NCBI GenBank assembly: GCA_031216915.1
Contig: CM062291.1
Span: 37,390,484-37,454,483, forward strand
DNA: 64,000 bases
Direction: 5' to 3'
From: Pictodentalium vernedei
Taxonomy: Eukaryota; Mollusca; Scaphopoda; Dentaliida; Dentaliidae
In this document: piece by piece, positions 54,641 through 64,000 of the stretch
How positions within the stretch are numbered: the stretch's first letter is position 1
Layout of the letters: the number at the start of each line of letters is the position of its first letter
Position numbers and translations under genes: made by a program
The notes under the pieces: generated by a model
The model's input: the letters and a program-made list of their open reading frames with translations, nothing else
Database searches by the model: none
Told to the model about the DNA's origin: nothing

Positions 54641-55695
54641 TTAACCCTCATCCGAACAAAGGGGGGTCCAGACAGACCCCCCCCCCCCCCCCGACGTTCA
54701 CCCCTCCACCAATATCTCAAACTCTTTCCCCCAGGACTAGCATTTTATGACTTTTCTAATCTTGTTCCATATAAACAATGAGTGAAAGAAAAAGGCCAAA
54801 ACGCTACTCCGCTCAGGAGGCTCTACGGATTATACTGTCCGAGGAACATGAAAGTGGCAGCGAAGTGTCAGATGATGACATTGATAGCATCGAGACTGGG
54901 GAAGACACTATTGGAGTTGCAGTGTCTGAGCAAGATTCCGTAATAGAAGACAGTGTAGAAGAAATGTCTAGTGATGAGATCGCCTGCAACAGTGAAGAAA
55001 ATAGTGATTTATCGGTAGATCATGATAGTAATAATACCAGTCAGTCTCATTGCAATCAGGATCATAGCATTCAGGCTCATGGTAGTGGCTTGTATAAATC
55101 CAAGTCAGGGTATATTTGGCAGACAGCAGCAGATGGTAGAATGTAATAGACCAGTTTGTCTAACCCATGCTATCAATTTCACCAAATACAATTGTACTCT
55201 CCGCCAGGAAGAGTCCGACTAGTTGACTAGATGGTGTATGTTCAGAAATAATCTACTATCCTCCCAATATTACAGTACCACTGGAAATAAGTTGCCATAT
55301 AATCGCAAAATAATGTTATCCGTAACAGCGCTTCAATGATAGCACTGGCCTTTGACACCATTTTTTGGAAAGCTCTCTCGGAGAGCTTCCCAAGAAACGG
55401 TGCCCAAGACTAGCGTTATCAATGAAAGCATATGATGATAAATTGATTTGCGTGTGTATGACAACTTATTTCCAGCAATACTGTATATGACTTTGGAGTG
55501 TAAAAACTGATCGCATGCAGCGAATATTTCTTTTCTTTTCATAGTGTATATTAAATACAATAAACATAATGTTGAAAAATAATGAAAAATCATGTCTACA
55601 TGTGTTTTATATTCAAGATTTATGGGGGGGGGGGTCTGATTGGACCCCCCATTGTTCAAATTGAGTTGTTAGTTTCTTGTTCGGATGAGGGTTAA
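54641..55695 (+). mobile_element. Internally deleted piggyBac element
   Basis: TTAA flanks both ends. The terminal repeats are CCCTCATCCGAACAA and its exact inverse. A subterminal inverted repeat (GGGGGGTCCAGACAGAC against GGGGGGTCCAATCAGAC) follows on each side. The interior encodes only the N-terminus of a piggyBac transposase. All three features fit the superfamily. The length of 1.05 kb, against 2-3 kb for complete elements, shows a large internal deletion. Confidence 0.85.
54778..55146 (+). pseudogene. piggyBac transposase N-terminal fragment
   Basis: The frame of 122 codons starts MSERKRPKRYSAQEALRIIL. It continues with an acidic Ser/Asp/Glu-rich stretch (EVSDDDIDSIE, SVEEMSSDE) and ends GYIWQTAADGRM. 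PiggyBac transposases and PGBD proteins have the same short basic start, acidic leader and a (K/S)xxxxW segment before the catalytic domain. None of the catalytic Asp residues is present. The stop follows shortly after the deletion point. A short acidic protein could still be made, but no function is implied. Confidence 0.75.
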
Positions 55696-58519
55696 ACGAT
55701 ACCTTCAAATTTCAAATGACGTAATTCCAATTGAGGATGTGATAGCATAATCCCTTCAAGATCCCCTCTTCCGCATTGGAATAATCCGTTTTAACAGCAC
55801 AACACTCCCAATATGATTGTCCCATATTGATATAATCGATTTAGCATAACTCCCTCAAGGCACCTCTTTTGGAATAATTCGGTTAATAGAGTAACATGAA
55901 AACAGATTAACAAAATGCCATGACCCACAGTATTTCAAAGGAATTTCGAGTGGGTCACGCCTGAGAGGGCTTAAACACCAGTAGTAGTGTATGTACCCGA
56001 TCGTCCCTTATTACCCGGAGCTTTGGGGGAGCAACTAGTGTTAAATTCCCATAGGAACCGGAGCCGTTTGGGGGAGCAACTTTGGGGAGCAAATGTACGG
56101 CTCCTTGCAGCTAGATCCGCCAAATGGTGTAGGTACTGTATATATAGTATGCTATGGCATGTATAGTGATATATGTACGCATGGGGCTATAGGTATATAT
56201 TATGGGTAAGTGATGGAAAGATGATGTGAAAATTGGGTTTTCTTGAATTTTTTTCCCGCGAAACGGTTGACGTTGCTATTGACGTCGTGACCTCATGATA
56301 CACGCGCGACGTCATGGAGATGCTGACCACTGTTACTGTCCAGTATACAATCTGACATAACGTTATTCGGGTCAGGGTATGGCGGACTTCTCGTATGGGG
56401 TGGCGGTGATATGGTTGTAGTGGTATATATGCATGTAGGTCCCAAGTTAGCCCTTAATACTATTAATCCACCTTATGCTTCATATTATCCTATGTCTGCT
56501 ATAGGTAAGTCAAGCAGTAGGGTGGGTGGGAGGAAGTTTGGTATTGCGAGATAGTCATTGGTGGTTTAGATTGGCAGTACATGATGCATGATCTGTTGAT
56601 CTATTACCCCCCTTAGTACTATTAACCTACCGAATCCTTTGTATTATCTTATGGTTGGTATTGGTAGCACATTGTGTCACATTGTGCCTTTTCACATAAG
56701 CACATATCGTCACATAAAGCATGTGCCTTTGTGCTAGGGCACATTGTGTCACATTGTGCTTTTTCACATAGGCACATACGGGTATTTGAGGATACCTTTG
56801 GTCTGGTATTGTATTATTTGAGGATACCTATCGAGGATACCTACTGGAGAATCCCTTTTTGTCGAATGTGCTTATGTGAAAAGGCACAATGTGACACAAT
56901 ATGCCCTATCACATAGGCACATACGGGTATTTGAGGATACCTATGGCCTGGTATTGTATTATTTGAGGATACCTATTGAGGATACCTATCGAGGATACCT
57001 TTTGGAGAATCCCTTTTTTTGTCGCATTAGGCTATGTAAAAGCCCTCAACGGGTCTAATGTAGTCTTACCAACCGCTTCCATCTTGTCGCCAAAACTCCA
57101 AGGCCATTACAGGTCTATGGCCTATCTGCCCTATCATTAGCTTCTACAACAGTCTTGTTCCATTGCGGCCTTGTACCAGTACTATTGGCTTCTGTTATTC
57201 TGCCCCATATCTAATCCATTACTTCCTAGCTATACCTATCTCAGTCTTGACTGTAACATTGATCAAGGTTGAATCAGATTTCCACTGTATACATATAAGG
57301 CATTCTGTTATTGAGATTCCTAGCCGAGTCCGTAAAATTTGGATTCCGTGTTTTGACATCAGGCATTACACTTACCCATAGTACCCCTTGGCCTAGCATT
57401 ACATTCTACCTATACAAGTCACAGGATAACATGAAGCATTAAGCGGATTAATAGTACTAAGGACTAACATGGGACCTGTAGGGGGAGAACGCGTACATCC
57501 TACACTACCACACTAGGCGACCATGCATTACACCCACCCACCCACAATAACGTCTGGCCCCACATTACATACTACCTATATTAGTTATGGGGTGACATAA
57601 AGCATTAAGTCGATTAGTAGTATCAACGGCTGTCGGGGGCCCACAGAGCTATATATTGTCCATACTATACTGTTGTTCTATACTGCCAGGCATTACCCCC
57701 ACCCCCACAAAATCACTAGATCTATCATAACGTACTACATATACCAGCCATATAATAAAACAAAGCAATCGGTTGGTTAATTGTACCAAGCACTAACAGG
57801 GGGCCTATAGGTGTATATACAGCCCATGCTATAGTACCGTTCTAAACTACCAGGCAGTACCCCTACCCACAATACCCCTATGCCTAGCATTGCATACTAC
57901 CTATACCAGTCATAGGATAACATGAAGCATCAGGTGAATTAATAGTCCTAAGGGCTAACATAGGACCTGCAGAGGCCCACAGAGGCATATATCGTCCATA
58001 CTATACCGCAGTTCTATACTGCCAGGCATTACCCCATCCCACAATACCACTTGACCTGCCATAACGTACTCCCTATACCAGTCATTGAATAGTACAAAGC
58101 AATCGGCTGGTTAATAATATCGAGGATTGGACCTACAGGGGTATATACCATGCATCCTATGCCACCCGATCTAAACAACCTAGTATAATACTGCCTGGCC
58201 TAACACTAAACTACCAATACCAGCCATAAGATAATACAAAGGATTCGGTAGGTTAATAGTACTAAGGGGGGTAATAGATCAACAGATCATTCATCCTGTA
58301 CTGCCATTCTAAACCACCAATGACTATCTCGCAATACCACACTACCACCCACCCACCCTACTGCTTGACTTAGCTATAGCAGACATAGGATAATATGAAG
58401 CATAAGGTGGATTAATAGTATTAAGGGCTAACTTGGGACCTACATGCATATATACCACTACTACCATATCACCGCCACCCCATACGAGAAGTCCGCCATA
58501 CTCTGACCCGAATAACGTT

Positions 58520-59608
58520 TTATTATGCCAGCTAATGAAATTCGCCAATGACAGCCCCCGAATAGTGGGACGGTACTGAGCCGTATTGGGTCACCTGCAG
58601 CCCGAGGTGACCTAATACGAAACTCGTATTAGGTCAGTACCGCCATTTTGTTTCGACGTGGAAATTCCTCACCTCGCAGTGCTTTTATATCCATATTGAA
58701 GAAATTGCAGTACAATCAAACGTCCCTCCGTGTCTATATGTCTCATTTTCTCTCGTTTTATAATAAATTTATTGTGAAATTTATTTTCTAAATGTAAATT
58801 TAATTATTTGAAGTGAGAAATACTACTGTATTCGATCTACCGATAACGGATAAGTCGACCTGGCCCTAACTTGACATAGCGTCTCTAAGCTTATTGAATT
58901 TGAGGCTAACACACAACAGTTTGGGTACGGTGTTCGCCTCGATATTTTAAAAGCTTTAGAAAAAATATATAACCCATAAATGCGTTGTTAGAAAGTTGAA
59001 AAATATATATAGTGTGAATAAATAATCTGAGAAAAAAATTGTCTTATCCCGGGAATACATTAATTTCATTTTTTCTCGTTGAGCTCATTCTGTAGTCTCT
59101 GTTGTGGTAAATGGATAACGTCGCTTCGAAAATGGATTTAATTTCATTGAATAATTATAAGATTGCACCATGATGAAATTGTAGGAAAATGAATGAAAGT
59201 CAATGGGAAAAGATGCGAGATACATTTATTTTGTTCGAATTCTATAAAATCGGACGTTTCGGACATTTTCTGCACACTCAAGACAAAGTGACAGTACGAA
59301 GAAAAGCGTCTATCGCTGTTGTCTGTGTTGTCAAGGAAATTATACACAAACAGGGAGACAACTGTGCACGTTTGTTACAACTTACATGGCGTTTTGCACC
59401 AGTTTTGAAAACGTGCCGGCGTTCAAATTTGATTGTTATTTTGTTTTCGCTGGCATAATAAATACGTTACAGGACGTTCAGGTGGCGGATACGGTGTCAT
59501 ATGAGGCTCGGCAAAAACAATATTGGACTCGGCGTACCGCCTCGTCCAATATTGTTTTCTCCTCGCCTCATATGATACCGTATCCGCCACCTGAACGTCC
59601 TGTAACTT
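58520..59608. mobile_element. Insertion in the right arm of the 4 kb element
   Basis: The intact left arm reads CTGACATAACGTTATTCGGG. In the right arm the same site is split between GAATAACGTT and TTATGTCAG. The insert has a first unit with ends TTTATTATGCCAGC (58519-58532) and its inverse (59449-59462). A hairpin unit at 59466-59606 follows. Inside the first unit is another hairpin (58568-58643, CGGTACTGA.CC.TAATACG). The ORFs inside show no recognised domain. Confidence 0.75.
59466..59606. repeat. 141-bp hairpin
   Basis: GTTACAGGACGTTCAGGTGG continues through GATACGGT.TCATATGAGG. The inverse follows, with a paired inner segment AACAATATTGGAC/GTCCAATATTGTT. Confidence 0.85.
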
Positions 59609-59987
59609 ATGTCAGATTGTATACTGGACAGTAACAGTGGTCAGCATCTCCATGACGTCGCGCGCGTATCATGACATCACGATGCCAATAGCAACGTCAA
59701 CCGTTTCGCGGGAAAAAATTTCAAGAAAACCCAATTTTCACATCATCTTTCCACCACTTACCCATAATATATACCTATAGCCCCATGCGTACATATATCA
59801 CTATACATGCCATAGCATACTATATATACAGTACCTACACCATTTGGCGGATCTAGCTGCAAGGAGCCGTACTTTTGCTCCCCCAAAGTTGCTCCCCCAA
59901 ACGGCTCCGGTTCCTATGGGAATTTAACACTAGTTGTCCCCCAAAGCTCCGGGTAATAAGGGACGATCGGGTACATACACTACTACT

Positions 59988-60623
59988 AATACCACTAAAT
60001 TTTATTCGACATTTGACTTCTATTTATTTTGTTATGTTGGCTGTCACCACCGGGAGACAATAGGTGGACGTTGAAGGCAATCTCGATCAGACATTGGGAA
60101 AGACCTTAATTTATTCCGATGACCTGACCCCGAACTCCGGTGATCTGTGACTTTTCTGATGTCATTCCGCGCTGTGTTTTCTGGAGTAGGTCTTGATCCA
60201 AATTCTCTCTATAACTATAGTCGCTTGCTGTGTGTCCCTTCATCACGAATAGCAAAATTAGTACCTCTTGTAGCTAACTGCTTTGCCAAGCACCCTAGGA
60301 ACACTACTGTATATTCACTTGTCTCGGATTGGTTTTAACAGCCCATGTGACTAGATCCCACGAAACTTCGGATAATCCCGGAACTTCACATTAGAGACAA
60401 TGAAGTGTGGGAATTTCATATAAGGTTTTAGGTATTATGTAACAGATCATGGGCGTGATTCGATTTACTGAGGGGAGTGGTGGTGAGTACTTCAATTTTA
60501 TCAGCCGCCCCACGATCTCAAAATAACTGTCTTTAGACACCACCATTCGAAGCGTTCGGGCGCTATGTATTGCAAGAGTTGGAGGTGTTTCAAGTCTTGT
60601 CATTAAACCGATTTTCGTCTGAG
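59988..60623. other. Unassigned non-coding
   Basis: I find no supported gene, repeat or RNA. A 63-codon plus-strand frame at 60147 has no recognisable domain. Confidence 0.35.
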
Positions 60624-60880
60624 ACTATTCACAAAACTACTGCAAAAATTTGCAATACTATTGCGAATATTTGCAAAACTATTGTGAGATAAATGCGATA
60701 GTATTGCGAATAAATGCAATAATTATTACGAATAATCGCAATAGTTTTGTAACAGTAGTGCATTAGAGGTAAATCGAGCATAGTCTTGTAGAGCAGGCAG
60801 TCGACTTTCGCTTTCTCTTCAGAATCACTTATATTATTTACCCATCGCCCAGTGCCTCACCAGTGGCACAGTATATATAT

Positions 60881-61152
60881 ATATATACAGTACGTGGAGA
60901 GTGTATTATCACTAAATCATCTGCAGAGTGGAGATTCCACCCGAGAAATAATTGCAAATTTGTTGCAAAGCATAACCAGCACCGGCAAAGTTTCAGCCAA
61001 TGGACCTCCGGGTTAAACCCGGAGGTTCATTGGCTGAAACATTGCTTGTGTTTTTTGTCGATATGTACACAATTTGAAAGTTGTAGCGTGGGTGATAACT
61101 CCACTCTGCGGGTGATTTAATTACAATCCAGTCTCCACGTACTGTATATACA
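60881..61152. repeat. Palindromic element of about 270 bp inside array element 5
   Basis: TATACAGTACGTGGAGA pairs with TCTCCACGTACTGTATA; CATCTGCAGAGTGGAG pairs with CTCCACTCTGCGGGTG. The core TTTCAGCCAATG.ACCTCCGGG is a perfect stem. Confidence 0.75.
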
Positions 61153-61156
61153 TATG

Positions 61157-61193
<37 letters not shown>
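61157..61193. repeat. (CT)n microsatellite
   Basis: About eighteen CT units adjoin the hairpin element. Confidence 0.95.
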
Positions 61194-61195
<2 letters not shown>

Positions 61196-61570
61196 AGACT
61201 CCCGCTTCAAAAACCTGGATTTGTGATATCCACGGCAAGTCATCGCAGCGAATATCACGACTCAGCTACAGGCTGGTGGGCTTTGTAGAAAGAAAAGCAC
61301 TGTGGTCCTATATATGCGATTGACCCTATGTTATGTGCGCTGCTGACTAGGTACAGGCGATGGGGAACTACTATAAGTGATACTGGTTTAAGAGTTAGCA
61401 ATCAAATGAGGCTTGATCGACACCCAATATACTACTCTTACAAAACTATTGTGAATATTCGCAATCATTATTGTGAATAAACACAATAGTATTGCGAATA
61501 AAGGCAAAACTATTTCAAATATTCACAAAACTATTGCGAATATTTGCAAAACTATTTTGAATATTCGCAT

Positions 61571-62381
61571 GAAAGATTTTTTCATATCGATCCGGTGACT
61601 ACAACTGACCTCTGTAATTATCCCCTTATCTATCCACAAGGGAAAGTCTCCGATATATCAACATTTACTATACAAAATCCAGCGATCATCATCAAAACTT
61701 AGGTAAACTGAAGAAAAGCAAAAGAAAATTTCGTCGGGTGCATTGGGAAAACCATCGATAAAATAAAAACGCATCCAATCTGTCATATCCAAGATTCGGA
61801 ATTGGGAAGAGGAAGAAATACCCATACAAAAAAATATCAGTCCCATAAATTCCCTTGGATGGGGACGCTTCACCTCTTTCATGAGCTAGATTCTCTTATT
61901 TTCCGGTACTTTCTACCATCGAGTCCAGTTGAGTGATTTTAATATTTTATGGGGAAATTGGCAGAAAATAGTCCCACGACAAGGGAGACCACTCTAAAAA
62001 TACATATGTCTCGTTGACTCAGGTGAGAAAAAATATGGAACATTATCTGAAAATTAGGCAAAAGGGCAAACAACGCTGTTATGATAAACTTCTAACAACA
62101 TCAAGATAAAAATTTAATGGAAATAATAATAAAAGATTTCTGGATATTTGGCGATGGGAAAATTTGGTGAAATTAATTGTTACAAATTAATAATTAAACA
62201 ATAACATGATTTTCATTGACGTTATGTTTAAATATCAAACAAACATCACAACATAGCTGGAGAATTGGGTAATAACTGCAGGGCTGTTATCACCGACAGA
62301 AGTTTGATAATGCAAGACACTGCTGAAACAATCATTAGAATTTTCAAGATCAAAGATCAACCCCCCAAATCAAAAAAAAGC
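61571..62381. other. Unassigned AT-rich non-coding
   Basis: No gene, splice-bounded exon, hairpin or tandem repeat is evident. Confidence 0.35.
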
Positions 62382-62905
62382 CTAGTCACAATGGGGTATC
62401 ACGTGACTTCGAGTTTATGGCGGAGGAGTTCGAAAAAGCGAGAAGAGTCAAGGAAAAGGGTAATATACACTAGATATGACAAATTACGCAGTATTTTGGC
62501 AGCGACGTGCATTTGAGATACTATTTTCTTACACAAACTGATACCCCATTTGTGTTCAAACTCGCAGTTGTGTTCTATAACATTCTGACCAAAGTTGCCA
62601 GTCGGAGAATTTGGTCAGAGTGGAGAAAAAGCATAAAAATTGAATATCTTCGTGGAATATACCAGTAAACACATCGTGGAAAATCTTCCGACTGACAACT
62701 TTAGTCAGAATGTTATAGAAAACTACTGTGAGTGGACACATATGAGTTATCAGTTTGTTTGAAAATAGTATATCATATGCTCGTCCCTGCCAAAATACTA
62801 TGCGATGTGCCATATCTAGGGTATTACCTGTTTTCCTCGATTCTTCTCGCGTTCCCGAACACCTCAGCCATTCAACTCGAAACCACATGATTCCTCATGA
62901 TGCTA
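62382..62905. mobile_element. Near-palindromic element of about 520 bp
   Basis: The left arm (62382-62600) and right arm (62690-62905) are inverted copies of about 220 bp at perhaps three-quarters identity: CTAG..CA at the tips, GCGAGAAGA.TC.AGGAAAA, AGTATTTTGGCAG.GACG.GCAT, TATAACATTCTGAC.AAAGTTG. The overlapping ORFs on both strands follow the arms and are not genes. Confidence 0.75.
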
Positions 62906-63280
62906 GTGTTGAGCTGACCTTTGGCAACATTTATTGTGACGAGTGAGTCGTCTGTTGTTCGCTGATTCGCCTAACAATTCACACAGTTACAGTCGTCATC
63001 AGGACAAATGAGAACGTCGAAAGTTGATGCCGTTTGCACAGGACGACAACAGTTATAAAATAAGATATTAGCGCTCTTTGATAAAATCCAATCTTTAGTT
63101 AGAGGATTTTACACTTTTTGTTTCTTTCATGTAAAGTCCTTTTCAATGTATAGATAGCAGCTTGTAGATTTGGGATAAATTCTATTATTAAGAGTATTTT
63201 GGTAATCCATTACGCAGCCTAGGGTTTTCAATATGTCTTGTAGACTACTCTGAAAGCAACCTTATTTCTCCTTTTTGTTC

Positions 63281-63361
63281 CAAACCATTAATATGGCCCC
63301 TCTCTGAAGCGAGTGCAACGAGTTTGTTACAATGTGGGCTAATTATATTCCATGGTTTGGG
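63281..63361. repeat. Degenerate hairpin
   Basis: CCAAACCATTAATATGGCCC pairs loosely with GGGCTAATTATATTCCATGG and TTTGG. The layout recalls the core of the TTAA MITEs, but the TTAA/CCCTTTA ends are absent. Confidence 0.4.
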
Positions 63362-64000
63362 GGCGAAAATGGGAAATTCATTGCAAGGTGTTTTGTACAC
63401 TTTACGCTTGGTGGTTTTGGTGGTTAAGTTAGGTGAATGGATAATTTTCTTTACCAAGCAGTTTCATAATTTCAACAGTATGATTACCATAAAAGAAAGT
63501 TGTTTTCTCTGCAACACAGTCGAACGAAAGTAAACTCGAAGTTTAAGGTGAAACTAAACTTAAACAATTTGAATGAGCTGACCAAATCATGCTGCTTCAA
63601 GTTGAAGTATTAAACTGGGTATTATTGCATGCTATAGTGTGAAAAACACACATTTGTGGGTAAAAAGTACATTTTGTTGATTAAATTGTCTTAAATCAAT
63701 CTGATATTGGAGAGAAAAATATCTCAGGACCTAGATTAGAAATGCATGCGTATGCTTCTGCTAAGCCCGTGGTATCTCACTCTATGTTCCATAGGTATAT
63801 GTTTGAAACTCAGAAATTCAATAGATATTTTAAATATACAAATGAGCAAAGCGTAAACAAAACAGTCTATTTTCCATTGGAGATTACGGGTCACAGTATA
63901 TGCATATTATCCCCAAACAGCATATGCTATCAAACAATTGGAATCCAGTATGATAAAATGAGAATACTAATGTTTACACAAGGTTGAACACACCGAGCAG
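63362..64000. other. Unassigned right edge
   Basis: Two modest plus-strand frames (63324-63533 and 63742-63987) have no recognisable domain. No splice sites give a known protein. Confidence 0.35.

Larger units (their letters stand above)
55980..59987. mobile_element. 4 kb element with about 690-bp inverted arms
   Basis: The left arm 55980-56668 (AGTAGTAGTGTATGTACCCG...) is repeated inverted at 58205-59987, where a 1.09 kb insertion interrupts it. The arms differ at only a few percent of positions by eye, so the element is young. The flanks AACACC and AATACC may be a 6-bp target duplication with one change. The middle has no transposase. It holds CACATTGTG/AGGCACATA repeats (56660-57010) and four or five degenerate units of an arm-derived sequence (57370-58290: CATAAGATAATA.AAAG.ATTCGG, TTAATAGTACTAAGG). 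Confidence 0.8.
60624..61570. mobile_element. Motif-array element 5 (ACTATTGCGAATATTTGCAAA)
   Basis: The left array (60624-60755) and right array (61440-61570) are made of GCAATA.TATTGCGAATA-type motifs. TCGCAATAGTTTTGTAACAG on one side is inverted at the other (CTTACAAAACTATTGTGAAT). The 680-bp middle contains a long hairpin and a CT microsatellite. Confidence 0.6.

Noticed and set aside
62556..62888. 110-residue minus-strand ORF
   Set aside because: It spans both arms of a near-palindrome and mirrors the frame on the other strand.

Overview
This is a piece of an animal genome: AT-rich, intron-containing and almost entirely occupied by decayed and nested repeats. No bacterial features (operons, Shine-Dalgarno sites) are visible. 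The repeat types point to a marine invertebrate, most likely a lophotrochozoan such as a mollusc: Helentron-like elements with tandem cores, GGTCACTGTGACC-type tandem repeats, palindromic MITEs and several non-LTR lineages. That placement is an inference from repeat style, not a species call.

Two host-type genes can be built from spliced exons. (1) The first two coding exons of ERCC4/XPF, a DNA-repair endonuclease, lie on the minus strand at 18245-18172 and 6717-6621. They join in phase across an 11.4 kb intron, and the rest of the gene runs off the left edge. Two decayed look-alikes of exon 2 sit in intron 2 (about 2.6 and 3.25 kb). (2) A two-exon integrase-type gene lies on the plus strand (42980-43801 and 47945-48283). 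It encodes about 386 residues with a D-D-E catalytic triad and has a 4.1 kb intron that contains a MITE.

Layout. 0-18 kb is intronic for XPF. It holds TTAA MITEs, an L1-like remnant, a Helentron-like element with nuclear-receptor-type palindromes, a Harbinger MITE, an internally deleted MULE with intact ends, a four-level nest (10.9-13.8 kb), another Helentron-like element and a SINE. 18-25 kb holds a MITE split by a Helentron-like insertion, a 5'-truncated non-LTR copy with a 19-bp target duplication, and more MITEs. 25-33 kb is a run of elements whose inverted ends are arrays of short motifs, a different motif in each. 33-42 kb holds copies of an unrecognised ORF1-like family, a second truncated non-LTR copy and a minus-strand non-LTR 5' half, with MITEs inside the last two. 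42-51 kb is the integrase gene flanked by a 21-bp minisatellite and a 2 kb palindrome-rich array. 54.6-55.7 kb is an internally deleted piggyBac element. 56-60 kb is a young 4 kb element with about 690-bp inverted arms, one arm split by a later insertion. 60-64 kb holds further palindromic elements.

The commonest family is a palindromic MITE of about 245 bp with TTAA target sites and CCCTTTA ends, seen in at least a dozen complete or partial copies. One copy sits in a non-LTR element whose paralogue in this window shows the empty site. The piggyBac remnant has the same TTAA/CCC end type, so this superfamily is the likely source of the mobilising enzyme.
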